A DNA stretch of 64,000 nucleotides from Collinsella sp. TF05-9AC (GCF_003438495.1 NZ_QSSH01000004.1:31640-95639), one strand, 5' to 3'; shown: positions 17,284-26,948, counted from the first letter of the stretch. Numbers and translations are program-made. Notes: generated by a model from the letters alone, not told the origin.

Positions 17284-18806
17284 TGGCGTTCGAGACGTTT
17301 GCCGTTCACGCGGCCTGCATCCGCGGCGTCGAGGCGATTCACGTCACGGTCGAGGTCTCGCTTGCCGGTGGCGTTCCGGGCATCCAGATGCTCGGCATTC
17401 CGAGTATGGAGGTGATGGAGTCACGCGGTCGTATTCGCTGCGCGATGCGCTCCGCCGGGTTCGAGATCCCGCGCTCGGGCATTACCGTTAACCTGGCACC
17501 CGGCGATATCCGCAAGACCGGTAGCGGCTTTGACCTGCCCATCGCCATCGCGGTTCTAGCGGCCGATGAGCAGATTCCCCGTGACAACCTCGATCGCTGC
17601 CTTATCGCAGGTGAGCTTGGTCTGGACGGTACGGTGCTTCCCGTCAAGGGCGAGGTGGCGTTTCAGCTATTGGCTCGCGACATGGGGCTGTCTTTTATCG
17701 CCGGCAGGTCCGACCAGCATGTGCCACTCGCGGGCGTAGATTGCGGCTTTATCGACCATCTGTCTCAGCTTGCTCACGGCATGGGCGATGCCGCACGGCA
17801 CTACTTGGATTCCGAGGGTGTCGAGGCGACCTTTGAGCCCGAGCTCGACTATGCAGACGTGCTGGGGCAGGAAGTCGCTAAACGCGGCATGGCGCTTGCG
17901 GCGGCAGGAGAACTCGGCTTGCTCATGATCGGGTCTCCGGGATCGGGCAAGACGATGCTCGCACGCCGTATGACCGGCATCCTGCCCGAGCTTTCCGTTG
18001 AGGATCAGCAGGAGGCACTGTGCATCCATTCGGTTTTGGGTGAGAACATTGATGGCTTGTTGGCGGGGCACCGCCCCTTCCGCAGTCCCCACCACAGTAT
18101 TTCGACCGCAGGCCTTATCGGCGGCGGGCGCCCGGTGCACCCGGGTGAGATCAGCCTTGCTCATGGCGGCGTGCTCTTTTTGGACGAGCTTGCCGAGTTT
18201 CCCACTGGCGTGCTGCAGACGCTGCGTCAGCCCATCGAGCGCGGCTACGTGAGGATCGTACGCGTCGACGGGGCTTTTACCTTCCCGTCGCGCTTTCAGC
18301 TGCTGGCTGCGAGCAATCCCTGCCCCTGCGGCTTTTTGGGCGATCGCGAGGTGCCGTGTCGCTGCTCGGCGGCGATGGTCGAGCGCTATCGGTCTAAACT
18401 GCGCGGTCCTTTGGCCGACCGTATCGACATGATGATCGATGTGACCCGTCCCGACCCTCAAGTGATTATCGAGGGTGCGGAGGGCATGTCGTCGGCCGAG
18501 TTACGTGACTACGTTGTGCGCGGTCGCGCCTTTCGCGCTTGGCGCGAATCCCGCATGGACGATGCGGATGCCGAGGCCGAGGATGACGAGACTCGGTCCA
18601 TTGACGGCGTCGTTTCGACCTTTGAGCTCGATGATGCGGCGGAGAAGTGTGTGCTCGGCCTGTCGAAGCGCACGCATCTCACAGGGCGTGGCATCGTGCG
18701 CCTTGTTCGCATTGCGCGCACGATCGCAGATGTCGCCGAGAGCGAGCAGGTGACGCAGGACCACGTGCTCGAGGCGGCGATGTACCAGGGAAGGAGGGAC
18801 CAATGA
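17283..18806 (+). CDS. comM: ComM/YifB family AAA+ ATPase (Mg-chelatase-like)
   Basis: Hexameric helicase-like ATPase. ComM in naturally transformable bacteria promotes branch migration during integration of donor DNA. The N-terminal ChlI/LonC-like domain (about 1-190) is followed by the Walker A loop GSPGSGKTMLARR (about 218), then VLFLDELAEF (Walker B) and the cysteine-rich NPCPCGFLGD...CRC segment. The length of 507 residues matches the family. The start is ATG at 17283, overlapping the yraN stop; the longer upstream frame runs through yraN and is not coding. Confidence 0.94.
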   Translation: MAFETFAVHAACIRGVEAIHVTVEVSLAGGVPGIQMLGIPSMEVMESRGRIRCAMRSAGFEIPRSGITVNLAPGDIRKTGSGFDLPIAIAVLAADEQIPRDNLDRCLIAGELGLDGTVLPVKGEVAFQLLARDMGLSFIAGRSDQHVPLAGVDCGFIDHLSQLAHGMGDAARHYLDSEGVEATFEPELDYADVLGQEVAKRGMALAAAGELGLLMIGSPGSGKTMLARRMTGILPELSVEDQQEALCIHSVLGENIDGLLAGHRPFRSPHHSISTAGLIGGGRPVHPGEISLAHGGVLFLDELAEFPTGVLQTLRQPIERGYVRIVRVDGAFTFPSRFQLLAASNPCPCGFLGDREVPCRCSAAMVERYRSKLRGPLADRIDMMIDVTRPDPQVIIEGAEGMSSAELRDYVVRGRAFRAWRESRMDDADAEAEDDETRSIDGVVSTFELDDAAEKCVLGLSKRTHLTGRGIVRLVRIARTIADVAESEQVTQDHVLEAAMYQGRRDQ

Positions 18807-19738
18807 TGGCTGAGGGGACCTTCGAGCTGCATCCAGGTGACGCGTTGTATCCCGAGACCGTTTTGGAGCTTTCTGATGTACCTCAGACGCTCTATGTGCG
18901 CGGCAACCCCGAGGCGCTTTCGACGCCCGCGCTCTCCATCATCGGTGCGCGAAAGGCCTCGCCGTATGGTCTTGCCGTGGCAGAGCTTGCGGCGAAGGTG
19001 GCGGTTGAGGCGGGAGTGACGGTAGTTTCGGGCGGTGCGGTCGGTTGTGACCAGGCCTCGGGTTGGGCTGCGGTCAACGCCGGCGGCAAACACGTCGTGG
19101 TGCTGGGGACGGGCGCCGACGTGGTCTACCCGCGTTCGAGCGCGGGGCTTATTACGCGCACGCTCGATACGGGCGGCGCGGTCGTGTCGATCTCTCCGTG
19201 GGGCATGGGTCCGCGCAAGTTTGCCTTTCCGCGTCGCAATCGCGTGATCGCGGCCCTGTCGCAAGCCCTCTTTGTATCCGAGGCGGGTATGCCTTCCGGG
19301 ACGTTTTCTACAGCCGAGGCTGCTATGGATTTGGGGCGCGAACTTCTTGCCGTGCCGGGGTCGATCCTATCGCCCGAGTCGCGTGGCACGAATTACCTCA
19401 TTGCGAACGGTGCCTGCTGCATTGTCGACGAGGAGTCCATCGAGATGGCTATCTCTCGCATATACGGCACCCTGCGCTACTCGCGCCCCGATGCTCCCGG
19501 CATTGCCGACCTGAATCCAACACAGCAGACCGTGATGCATGCGCTCATCGCCTCGCCGCTCAAGGTCGACGACATCGCGGCGCTCGTCTCACTCGATGCT
19601 GTCGGCGTACTCAAACTCTTGGGTTCGCTTGAACTCGAGGGCCTTATCGAGCGCATGATGGATGGAAGGTATGCGCCCTCCAAGTTTGCCCTTCACGCCC
19701 AGACGCCCTTCGGTCACAATGGAAAACGTGTCAATTAG
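18803..19738 (+). CDS. dprA: DNA-processing protein DprA
   Basis: Loads RecA onto imported single-stranded DNA during transformation. The Rossmann-like core runs from SIIGARKASPYG through VLGTGADVVYPR to FPRRNRVIAALS and SGTFSTAE. A C-terminal winged-helix region (about 240-295) is present. The protein is short (311 residues) and lacks the N-terminal SAM-like domain of longer DprAs. The usual SGxAxGID motif reads SGGAVGCD. The start is ATG at 18803 behind AAGGAGG, overlapping the comM stop by 4 bp. Unlike Bacillus, topA does not follow. Confidence 0.94.
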   Translation: MMAEGTFELHPGDALYPETVLELSDVPQTLYVRGNPEALSTPALSIIGARKASPYGLAVAELAAKVAVEAGVTVVSGGAVGCDQASGWAAVNAGGKHVVVLGTGADVVYPRSSAGLITRTLDTGGAVVSISPWGMGPRKFAFPRRNRVIAALSQALFVSEAGMPSGTFSTAEAAMDLGRELLAVPGSILSPESRGTNYLIANGACCIVDEESIEMAISRIYGTLRYSRPDAPGIADLNPTQQTVMHALIASPLKVDDIAALVSLDAVGVLKLLGSLELEGLIERMMDGRYAPSKFALHAQTPFGHNGKRVN

Positions 19739-19752
19739 AAAGGTGTTTGCAG

Positions 19753-21090
19753 ATGCAGTTCGATCAGGTGACGGTTATCGGTGGCGGTCTGGCGGGTTCG
19801 GAATGCGCGATCCAGCTGGCAGACCGCGGGTTTGCCGTAAAGCTGTGCGAGATGCGCCCCCAGGTGAGCTCCCCGGCTCACCATACCGATCACCTGGCAG
19901 AGCTCGTCTGCTCCAATTCGTTTAAGTCGACCCGTCCGGATTCCGCGGCTGGTTTGCTGAAGGCCGAGCTTGAGCGCATGGGTTCAGTCCTGCTTGACTG
20001 CGCCCATCGCGCTGCTGTTCCCGCTGGTGGCGCCCTGGCGGTCGACCGTGTTACATTCTCCGAGCTCGTCGAGGCTGAGGTTGCCGCCCGCCCCAATATC
20101 GAGGTCGTTCACGGCGAGGTCACCCAGATCCCCGAGGGCCACGTGGTCATTGCCGCGGGCCCGCTGTGTTCACCGGCGCTGAGCGAAGAGGTCATGAAGC
20201 TCGTCGGTGGCGACGCCCTTGCGTTCTTCGATGCCGCGGCGCCGATCGTCGATGCCTCCACGCTCGATATGGACGTGCTGTTTTCGCAGTCGCGCTACGA
20301 GGAGCAGGGGAGCGGCGACTATCTCAACGCTCCGCTCAACAAGGAGGAGTACGAGGCCTTTATCGAGGCGCTCACCACGGCCGACCGCGTGGTGCTCAAG
20401 GACTTTGAGGGCGGCGATCTGTTCCAGGCCTGCCAGCCTGCCGAGGAGGTTGCGCGCACCGGCAAGGACGCCATTCGCTTTGGCGCCATGAAGCCCGTCG
20501 GCCTCACCGACCCGCGTACCGGACGTCGCCCTTGGGCGGCGATTCAGCTGCGTGCCGAGAACAAGGAGAAGACCGCCTATAACCTGGTGGGCTTCCAGAC
20601 CAACCTGACCTTTGGCGAGCAGAAGCGCGTCTTCCATATGGTGCCGGGCCTGGAGAACGCTGAGTTCTTCCGCTACGGTGTCATGCACCGCAATACCTTT
20701 GTCGACGCCCCGCACGTGCTCGATGGCACCTTTGCCGTGCCCGGTACCGGCGTGCGCCTGGCCGGTCAGATCACCGGCACCGAGGGGTACATGGAAGCCG
20801 TGGCGACCGGTCTGCTCGCGGCGCTCAACACCTATGCAGAGGCTATCGGCGCCGATTCCGTCGAGTTGCCCCGCGTGGGCGCCCTGGGTGCGCTCGTGGG
20901 CTATGCGACCGATCCTGCCACCGTGGGCTATCAGCCCATGCATGTCAACTTTGGCCTGGTGCCGCCACTCGAGGATGGTAAGCGCCGCAGCAAGCGCGAC
21001 CGCTACCAGGCCTATGCGGACCGTGCGCTCGAGGCCCTTGACGCCTATCTGGCCACTCGCCCCGATCTGTTTGGAGGCGACCGGTCATAG
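19753..21090 (+). CDS. trmFO: Folate-dependent tRNA (uracil-54-C5)-methyltransferase TrmFO
   Basis: FAD enzyme that makes 5-methyluridine at tRNA position 54 using methylenetetrahydrofolate. The FAD-binding start VTVIGGGLAGSECA is followed by CEMRPQVSSPAHHTDHLAELVCSNS (the catalytic-cysteine region) and QITGTEGYMEAVATG. ATG at 19753 gives 445 residues, normal for the family. Its final codons overlap the probable xerC start, and GGAGG for that gene lies inside trmFO. Confidence 0.96.
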   Translation: MQFDQVTVIGGGLAGSECAIQLADRGFAVKLCEMRPQVSSPAHHTDHLAELVCSNSFKSTRPDSAAGLLKAELERMGSVLLDCAHRAAVPAGGALAVDRVTFSELVEAEVAARPNIEVVHGEVTQIPEGHVVIAAGPLCSPALSEEVMKLVGGDALAFFDAAAPIVDASTLDMDVLFSQSRYEEQGSGDYLNAPLNKEEYEAFIEALTTADRVVLKDFEGGDLFQACQPAEEVARTGKDAIRFGAMKPVGLTDPRTGRRPWAAIQLRAENKEKTAYNLVGFQTNLTFGEQKRVFHMVPGLENAEFFRYGVMHRNTFVDAPHVLDGTFAVPGTGVRLAGQITGTEGYMEAVATGLLAALNTYAEAIGADSVELPRVGALGALVGYATDPATVGYQPMHVNFGLVPPLEDGKRRSKRDRYQAYADRALEALDAYLATRPDLFGGDRS

Positions 21091-22007
21091 CCTTTGACCT
21101 GTACGACACCGTCGACTCGTTTATCGCCTATATCGCACGCGTCGAGGGACTTTCTCCCAACACGGTGACGGCCTATGGCTCGAGGCTGGAGCGCTTTGCT
21201 GCGTGGTGCGAACGCGAGGGCATCGACGCTCGCGCCGCCGACGTACGGACCGTTCGTTCCTATTTGGCCGAGCTGTCGCGTGGCCAGGTGGCGGCTCGGA
21301 CCCTTGCGGCACACCTGTCTGCCATTCGCTCACTCTATCGGTGGATGGCTGTCGAGGGGATTGTCGAGGGCGATGCGGTCTCGGCGATCGCATCGCCCAA
21401 GCTGCCGCGCGACCTGCCGGGCGTCCTTACGACTCAACAGGTGGAGGCACTCCTCAAAGCCCCCGATACCTCAACACCCGCGGGACTGCGCGATGCGGCG
21501 ATGCTCGAGTTGCTCTATGCCTCGGGTGCCCGCATCTCAGAGCTTGCGGCGCTCAATGTGGAATCCATCTCATGGTCCGAGCGCACGCTGCGCCTGTGGG
21601 GCAAGGGGAGCAAAGAACGTATCGTCCCCCTGTATCGTCGTGCGCTCGAGGTGACTCGTTTCTATATTGAGGAGGGGAGGCCGGTGTTGCTCGCTCAGGC
21701 AAAGCGCCGTGACCCCGCCACCGGGCCGCATCCGCTGCTTATATCGGCGCGCGGCAATCGCATGAGCGCCGCCATGCTCCGGCGGCGGTTCCATACGCTG
21801 GCGACGCTCGCCGGCATTCCGGCCGACATCGCCCCGCATGCGATGCGCCATACCTTTGCGACCGACTTGCTCGAGGGCGGTGCGGACCTGCGCTCGGTCC
21901 AAGAGCTGCTGGGTCATGCGAGCCTGTCCACGACGCAGATCTACACGCATCTCACACCCGATCGGCTTAAGCGGGCTGTGGCTCAAGCCCATCCCCGCGG
22001 CGAATAG
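21087..22007 (+). CDS. xerC: Tyrosine recombinase XerC/XerD family
   Basis: Site-specific recombinase expected to resolve chromosome dimers at dif. The catalytic set is complete: ASGARISELA (Arg), GKGSKERIVP (Lys), HAMRHTFAT (His/Arg), LLGHASLSTT (His) and IYTHLTP (Tyr). The first ATG/GTG/TTG in frame (GTG, 21165) would delete the first helix of the core-binding domain. The upstream frame FDLYDTVDSFIAYIARVEGL clearly belongs to the protein and leads to ATA at 21087, 9 nt after GGAGG. ATA is a rare but permitted start and gives 306 residues, the usual size. XerC rather than XerD is suggested only by position after trmFO. Confidence 0.88.
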   Translation: MAFDLYDTVDSFIAYIARVEGLSPNTVTAYGSRLERFAAWCEREGIDARAADVRTVRSYLAELSRGQVAARTLAAHLSAIRSLYRWMAVEGIVEGDAVSAIASPKLPRDLPGVLTTQQVEALLKAPDTSTPAGLRDAAMLELLYASGARISELAALNVESISWSERTLRLWGKGSKERIVPLYRRALEVTRFYIEEGRPVLLAQAKRRDPATGPHPLLISARGNRMSAAMLRRRFHTLATLAGIPADIAPHAMRHTFATDLLEGGADLRSVQELLGHASLSTTQIYTHLTPDRLKRAVAQAHPRGE

Positions 22008-22056
22008 TTGCTGGGACGTCCCGCGCCGCACTCAGGTGTGTGGTTTTGATTGCGGG

Positions 22057-22085
22057 TTGGCAGGAAGAAGCATTCCTGCTATCAT
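22057..22085 (+). promoter_or_regulatory. Promoter of rpsB-tsf
   Basis: TTGGCA and TATCAT are separated by 17 bp, the best sigma-A-type match in the window. A leader of about 135 nt follows, with a GTGC...GCAC hairpin around 22144-22168 that could be a site for S2 feedback control. Confidence 0.72.
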
Positions 22086-22226
22086 TCATCGGGTTGCTTC
22101 ACGGCAACATGTTTTTATCACGCACGCGCGGCTACTTCATACCGTGGTGCCCGGGCTTTGGTAGCACATGTCCGGGTTGGTTTTGGAGGATGACCCCGCG
22201 CGGAGGCAAACCACAGGAGGTTTAAC

Positions 22227-22955
22227 ATGGCTACCAAGATTAATATCCGCACCCTGCTCGAGGCCGGCTGCCACTTCGGTCACCAGACCCGTCGCTGGAA
22301 CCCCAAGATGAAGCCGTTCATCTTCGGTGAGCGCAACGGCATCTATATCCTTGACCTCAAGCAGACCATCCTCGACGCCGACCAGGCCTACACCTTCGTC
22401 AAGAACGTCGCCAAGGGTGGCAACGTGCTGTTCGTCGGCACCAAGAAGCAGGCTCAGGAGGCCGTCAAGAACGCTGCTGAGCGCGCCAACATGCCTTACA
22501 TCAACCAGCGTTGGCTCGGCGGTATGCTGACCAACTTCGTCACCATCCGCTCCCGCATCAACCGCATGGAGGAGCTCGAGGCTATGGTCGAGGACGGCCG
22601 CATGGCTGTTCTGCCCAAGAAGGAGCAGGCTGTTCTCGGCAAGGAGCTCACTAAGCTCCAGACCAACCTCGGTGGCGCCCGCGACATGAAGGGTCTGCCC
22701 CAGGCTCTCTTCGTCATCGACACCAAGCGCGAGGAGAACGCCATCAAGGAGGCCCAGCGCCTGAACATCCCCGTCGTCGCCCTGATCGACACCAACTCCG
22801 ATCCCGACGAGGTCGAGTACGGCATCCCCTGCAACGATGACGCTATCTCCGCTGTCACCCTTATGTGCGAGCTCATGGCTGACGCCTGCCTCGCTGGCTC
22901 CGGCAAGGAGCAGGTCTCCGAGGCCGAGATGGCCGCTGAGCCCAAGGCCGAGTAA
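22227..22955 (+). CDS. rpsB: 30S ribosomal protein S2
   Basis: Late-assembling small-subunit protein that also helps bind S1. Segments [32 protein letters not shown] and [20 protein letters not shown] are diagnostic. The length is 242 residues. ATG at 22227 follows ACAGGAGG. It is cotranscribed with tsf, 45 bp downstream. Confidence 0.98.
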   Translation: MATKINIRTLLEAGCHFGHQTRRWNPKMKPFIFGERNGIYILDLKQTILDADQAYTFVKNVAKGGNVLFVGTKKQAQEAVKNAAERANMPYINQRWLGGMLTNFVTIRSRINRMEELEAMVEDGRMAVLPKKEQAVLGKELTKLQTNLGGARDMKGLPQALFVIDTKREENAIKEAQRLNIPVVALIDTNSDPDEVEYGIPCNDDAISAVTLMCELMADACLAGSGKEQVSEAEMAAEPKAE

Positions 22956-23000
22956 ATCAGTCTTAGTTAATTCTTTTTCATCTCTTTGAAAGGAACCACA

Positions 23001-23870
23001 ATGGCCCAGATTACCGCCGCTATGGTTAAGCAGCTCCGCGAGATGACCGACTCCCCGATGATGGAGTGCAAGAAGGCTCTCGTCGAGGCTGACGGCGACA
23101 TGGACGCCGCTGTCGACGTTCTGCGTAAGAACGGCCTTGCCAAGGCTGCCAAGAAGGCTGGCCGTGAGACCAACGAGGGCGCTGTCGCCGCGTTCGTCTC
23201 CGAGGATGGCAAGACCGGCGCTCTGCTCGAGCTCTCCTGCGAGACCGACTTCGTTGGCTCCAACGCCAAGTTCACCGGCTTTGCTTCCAAGGTCGCTGAG
23301 GTTGTCGCTACCACCGAGCCTGCTGACGTCGACGCTCTGCTCGAGAAGCCGATGGGCGAGGAGACCGTTTCCTCCGAGCTCACCGAGATGATTCACATCA
23401 TGGGCGAGAACATGAAGATCTCCCGCTTCGCTGCTCGCAAGGCTGAGAACGGCGCGCTCGCTTCTTACATCCACATGGGTGGTAAGATCGGCGTCCTCGT
23501 CGAGTTCGCCTTCGAGAAGGCCGAGACCGCTCAGGCTGAGTCCTTCAAGACCTTCGCTCACGACGTTGCCCTTCAGGTTGCCGCCGTCGCCCCGATCTGT
23601 GCTACCCGCGATCAGGTTCCGGCCGAGACCGTCGAGCACGAGAAGCAGATCTACATGGCTCAGGCTGCCGAGTCCGGTAAGCCCGAGGCTATCCAGGAGA
23701 AGATGGCTGTCGGCCGTCTGGAGAAGTTCTACAAGCAGTCCGTGCTCACCGAGCAGGAGTTCATCAAGGACAGCTCCCTCACCATCAAGAAGTACGCTGA
23801 GCAGGTCTCCAAGGAGCTCGGCGACACCATTACCGTCGTTGCCTTTGACCGTCTGGTTCGTGGCGAGTAA
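23001..23870 (+). CDS. tsf: Elongation factor Ts
   Basis: Nucleotide exchange factor that recharges EF-Tu with GTP. The N-terminal UBA-like domain carries MTDSPMMECKKAL, followed by the dimer-type core (CETDFVGSN and later segments). ATG at 23001 lies 6 nt after AAAGGA and is chosen over an upstream TTG at 22986. The length of 289 residues is typical. Confidence 0.98.
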   Translation: MAQITAAMVKQLREMTDSPMMECKKALVEADGDMDAAVDVLRKNGLAKAAKKAGRETNEGAVAAFVSEDGKTGALLELSCETDFVGSNAKFTGFASKVAEVVATTEPADVDALLEKPMGEETVSSELTEMIHIMGENMKISRFAARKAENGALASYIHMGGKIGVLVEFAFEKAETAQAESFKTFAHDVALQVAAVAPICATRDQVPAETVEHEKQIYMAQAAESGKPEAIQEKMAVGRLEKFYKQSVLTEQEFIKDSSLTIKKYAEQVSKELGDTITVVAFDRLVRGE

Positions 23871-23893
23871 ATAAGCTCTTGTAGCTGGTAATG

Positions 23894-23928
23894 AGCAGGC
23901 TGTGGGTTTTACTCACAGCCTGCTTTTT
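23894..23928 (+). terminator. Terminator of rpsB-tsf
   Basis: An 11-bp stem AGCAGGCTGTG / CACAGCCTGCT with a 9-nt loop is followed by TTTTT. Confidence 0.95.
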
Positions 23929-23949
23929 CATGGCTCTTCTTAGAGCCTT

Positions 23950-23958
23950 TGATAGAAT
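23950..23958 (+). promoter_or_regulatory. Extended -10 promoter of the pyrH-proS operon
   Basis: TGATAGAAT is an extended -10 element 30 nt before pyrH. A GGCTCT/AGAGCC inverted repeat (23932-23947) lies directly upstream where the -35 would be and could be an operator. Confidence 0.55.
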
Positions 23959-23988
23959 GTTGAGAGTTCAATCTAAAGGAGGATCGCT

Positions 23989-24711
23989 TTGTCCGACATC
24001 CGATATAAACGCGTGCTTCTTAAGCTTTCTGGCGAAGCACTGATGGGCGACGGCCAGTATGGCATCGACCCCAAGGTTACCGACCATCTTGCCAAACAGG
24101 TCAAGGAGCTGCTCGCCGTTGGCCATGAGGTCGGCGTCGTTGTCGGCGGCGGCAATATTTTCCGCGGCATGGCCGGCGCTGCCGGTGGCATGGAGCGTGC
24201 TCAGGCCGACTACATGGGCATGCTGGCAACCGTTATGAACGCGCTCGCCCTGCAGGATGCCTTCGAGCACAACGATGTTCCCTGCCGCGTTATGAGCGCT
24301 ATCCAGATGAACGAGATCTGCGAGCCCTATATTCGCCGTCGCGCCATCAACCACCTTTCCAAGGGCAACGTCGTTATCTTTGCCGCCGGTTCGGGCAATC
24401 CGTACTTTACGACCGACACCGCCGCGGCTCTTCGTGCGTGCGAGATCGGCGCCGAGATTCTGATTAAAGCCACCAAGGTTGACGGCATCTACGACAAGGA
24501 TCCCGTCAAGTGCGCCGACGCCGTCCGTTTTGACAAGATTACCTATCACGAGGTGCTCGTCCGCGGTCTGCAGGTTATGGATTCCACGGCTACGGCACTG
24601 TGCCAGGACAACCGTATGCCGATTTTGGTCCTCAACATCGATGGCGAGGACGCCGTCAAGCGCGCGCTCGCGGGTGAGCCCGTCGGCACGCTCGTCTATC
24701 AGGAGGATTAA
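23989..24711 (+). CDS. pyrH: UMP kinase
   Basis: Phosphorylates UMP to UDP. It belongs to the amino-acid-kinase fold: [24 protein letters not shown] and [20 protein letters not shown] are conserved. The start is TTG at 23989 behind AAAGGAGGA. The length is 240 residues. It starts an eight-gene run to proS with very small gaps, mirroring the order found in Bacillus. Confidence 0.97.
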   Translation: MSDIRYKRVLLKLSGEALMGDGQYGIDPKVTDHLAKQVKELLAVGHEVGVVVGGGNIFRGMAGAAGGMERAQADYMGMLATVMNALALQDAFEHNDVPCRVMSAIQMNEICEPYIRRRAINHLSKGNVVIFAAGSGNPYFTTDTAAALRACEIGAEILIKATKVDGIYDKDPVKCADAVRFDKITYHEVLVRGLQVMDSTATALCQDNRMPILVLNIDGEDAVKRALAGEPVGTLVYQED

Positions 24712-24713
24712 GC

Positions 24714-25250
24714 ATGGCAGAGAACATCACCGCCCATATGGACAAGTCGCTCGAGTCCCTCAAGCATAACTTCTCCAAGGTCCGTACCGGCCGCGCCAAT
24801 GCCAACATTCTGTCCGACATCACCGTCGATTATTACGGTGTTCCCACGCCGGTCACGCAGATTGCCGCCGTCAAGACCCCCGAGGCCCACATGCTGCTCA
24901 TCGAGCCGTGGGACAAGGCACTTATCAACGCTATCGTCAAGGCCATCGGCGCTTCCGATCTGGGTATTACCCCCAACTCCGATGGCACCGTCGTTCGTCT
25001 GCCGTTCCCGGCTCCCACCGAGGAGCGCCGTCGCGAGCTCGTCAAGGAGTGCCGCGAGTACGCCGAGCAGGCCAAGGTGTCTATCCGTAACATCCGTCGC
25101 GACTTCAACAACAAGCTCGAGCGCGATGAGGAGCTCACCGAGGACGATGTCCGTCGCGAGCAGGCCAAGGTCCAGAAGCACACTGATGAGTATGTCGCCA
25201 AAGTCGAGGAGCTTCTGAAGGAAAAAGAAGCCGAGGTCATGGAGATCTAA
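24714..25250 (+). CDS. frr: Ribosome recycling factor
   Basis: With EF-G, splits post-termination ribosomes. The long-helix core SLESLKHNFSKVRTGRANA and the domain ending REQAKVQKHTDEYVAKVEELLKEKE match RRF. The length of 178 residues is slightly shorter than Escherichia coli RRF. The gap to pyrH is 2 bp. Confidence 0.97.
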   Translation: MAENITAHMDKSLESLKHNFSKVRTGRANANILSDITVDYYGVPTPVTQIAAVKTPEAHMLLIEPWDKALINAIVKAIGASDLGITPNSDGTVVRLPFPAPTEERRRELVKECREYAEQAKVSIRNIRRDFNNKLERDEELTEDDVRREQAKVQKHTDEYVAKVEELLKEKEAEVMEI

Positions 25251-25251
25251 G

Positions 25252-26046
25252 GTGCAATACGACGAGCATAAACTGGTCGAGTACTTTGCCGACGCCCCTG
25301 CGGGCGTCGGTTTTTCCGACCTTGACCTCAATAACATTCCGCACCATATCTCGTGCATCATGGACGGCAATGGTCGTTGGGCCACATCGCGCGGTCTTGC
25401 ACGCACTGAGGGCCACAAGGCGGGTATCGTCTCCCTTCGTGAGATTATTACCGCCTGCGTGCGTCTGGGCGTCGACGTGCTTTCGGCCTATGCGTTTTCT
25501 ACCGAAAACTGGAACCGCCCGCAGCATGAGGTCAACGTCTTGATGCACCTGTTTGCCAAGACGTTTATCGACGAGCTGCCGCTTCTGAAGCGCGAAAACG
25601 TGCGCGTTGTCTTTTTGGGTGACATTTCCGCGCTGCCCAAGAAGACCCGCGACGTTTTTGAACGCGGTCTTGCCGAGTGCGCCAATCACACCGGCATGAC
25701 GCTGGCGCTTGCCGTCAACTACGGCGCGCGTGCCGAGATTACCCGCGCTGTCCGTCAGATCGCACTCGACGCTGCCGCCGGTAAGATCGATCCTGGCGCA
25801 ATTGATGACGACATGGTGGCTTCCCACCTCTATACCGCCGGCCTACCCGATCCTGAGCTTGTGATTCGCACCTCTGGTGAGCTTCGCCTTTCGAACTACC
25901 TGCTGTGGCAGGTGGCTTATTCAGAGTTCTACGTCACCGATACCTATTGGCCCGACTTTGATCGTTGGGGCCTTGTCGACGCCATTTTGGCCTATCAGGG
26001 CCGTGACCGTAGGTTTGGTGGACTGAGCAAGACCGAGGAGGCTTAA
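25252..26046 (+). CDS. uppS: Isoprenyl transferase (undecaprenyl diphosphate synthase)
   Basis: Cis-prenyltransferase that makes undecaprenyl diphosphate, the lipid carrier for cell-wall units. The substrate site CIMDGNGRWATSRG (about 37) and the closing LVIRTSGELRLSNYLLWQVAYSE are conserved. The length is 264 residues. It starts with GTG, one base after the frr stop. An N-terminal extension of about 30 residues precedes the core. Confidence 0.95.
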   Translation: MQYDEHKLVEYFADAPAGVGFSDLDLNNIPHHISCIMDGNGRWATSRGLARTEGHKAGIVSLREIITACVRLGVDVLSAYAFSTENWNRPQHEVNVLMHLFAKTFIDELPLLKRENVRVVFLGDISALPKKTRDVFERGLAECANHTGMTLALAVNYGARAEITRAVRQIALDAAAGKIDPGAIDDDMVASHLYTAGLPDPELVIRTSGELRLSNYLLWQVAYSEFYVTDTYWPDFDRWGLVDAILAYQGRDRRFGGLSKTEEA

Positions 26047-26048
26047 TC

Positions 26049-26948
26049 GTGTCCGATCGTCCCAAGGCATCTGCTCCCAAGACGCCTGCGCGCAAAGCTG
26101 CCACTGCGGGAGCGCCTGCAGCGAAGAGCGGCACCGGTTCGTGGCTGGCGGGCTTTATTACCCGTGCCGCTGCCGGTATCGTCTACGCCGTTGTCTTTAT
26201 CCTGTGCTTGGTTTTGGGTATTGTGCCCACGGCCATCTTTGTTTCTGTCATGAGCGGTCTGTGCTGCTATGAGTTTTTCCGTATGACGAGGCTCGATGGC
26301 AAGATGGCTAACGAGCGCATGGGTATCGCTGCCGCCGTACTCTTTCCGCTGTCGGCGTTGGGCGATTCGATGTTGCTGAATGCCCTGCTTTTTGCCCTGA
26401 TGCTCGCTGTGGGCATTTGGTATGTCTGGTCGCCGCGTACCCGCATCTCTGATGTGGCCGTGACGCTCATGGGTCCCATCTACACTGGCTTTATGCTGTC
26501 GGCTATCGTGCTGCTGCGCGATGCCGTGCCCGGTTTTGCCGGCGCCCTGCTTTCGGTGGGCGTTTGTGCGTCCCTTTGGGTCTCCGATTCGTTTGCCTAC
26601 ATCGTGGGCAGCCGTATCGGTAAACACAAGATGGTTCCCAAGATTTCTCCCAAAAAGAGCTGGGAGGGGTTTGTCGGCGGCATCCTGGGCTCGGTTTTGA
26701 TTTGGCTCATCCTGTGGGCGACGCATTTCTACAAGCTCAGCCTGCCCTATGCGCTGCTGTGCGGCGTGGTCGTGTCCATTTTGGGCGTTATCGGCGACCT
26801 TATCGAGTCTCGCATCAAGCGCGGTGTGGGCGTTAAGGATTCCGGTAACCTTATCCCGGGCCACGGCGGCATGCTCGATCGTAGCGATTCGCTTATCTTC
26901 GGCTGCATCACAGCGCAGCTGATGCTGATGATCGGAGGCGTGCTGTAA
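26049..26948 (+). CDS. cdsA: Phosphatidate cytidylyltransferase
   Basis: Integral membrane enzyme that makes CDP-diacylglycerol for phospholipid synthesis. A 35-residue basic, alanine-rich N-terminus is followed by about eight membrane segments. The family signature near the C-terminus (VKDSGNLIPGHGGMLDRSDS) is intact. The length is 299 residues. Its stop codon overlaps the dxr start (TAATG). Confidence 0.95.
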   Translation: MSDRPKASAPKTPARKAATAGAPAAKSGTGSWLAGFITRAAAGIVYAVVFILCLVLGIVPTAIFVSVMSGLCCYEFFRMTRLDGKMANERMGIAAAVLFPLSALGDSMLLNALLFALMLAVGIWYVWSPRTRISDVAVTLMGPIYTGFMLSAIVLLRDAVPGFAGALLSVGVCASLWVSDSFAYIVGSRIGKHKMVPKISPKKSWEGFVGGILGSVLIWLILWATHFYKLSLPYALLCGVVVSILGVIGDLIESRIKRGVGVKDSGNLIPGHGGMLDRSDSLIFGCITAQLMLMIGGVL

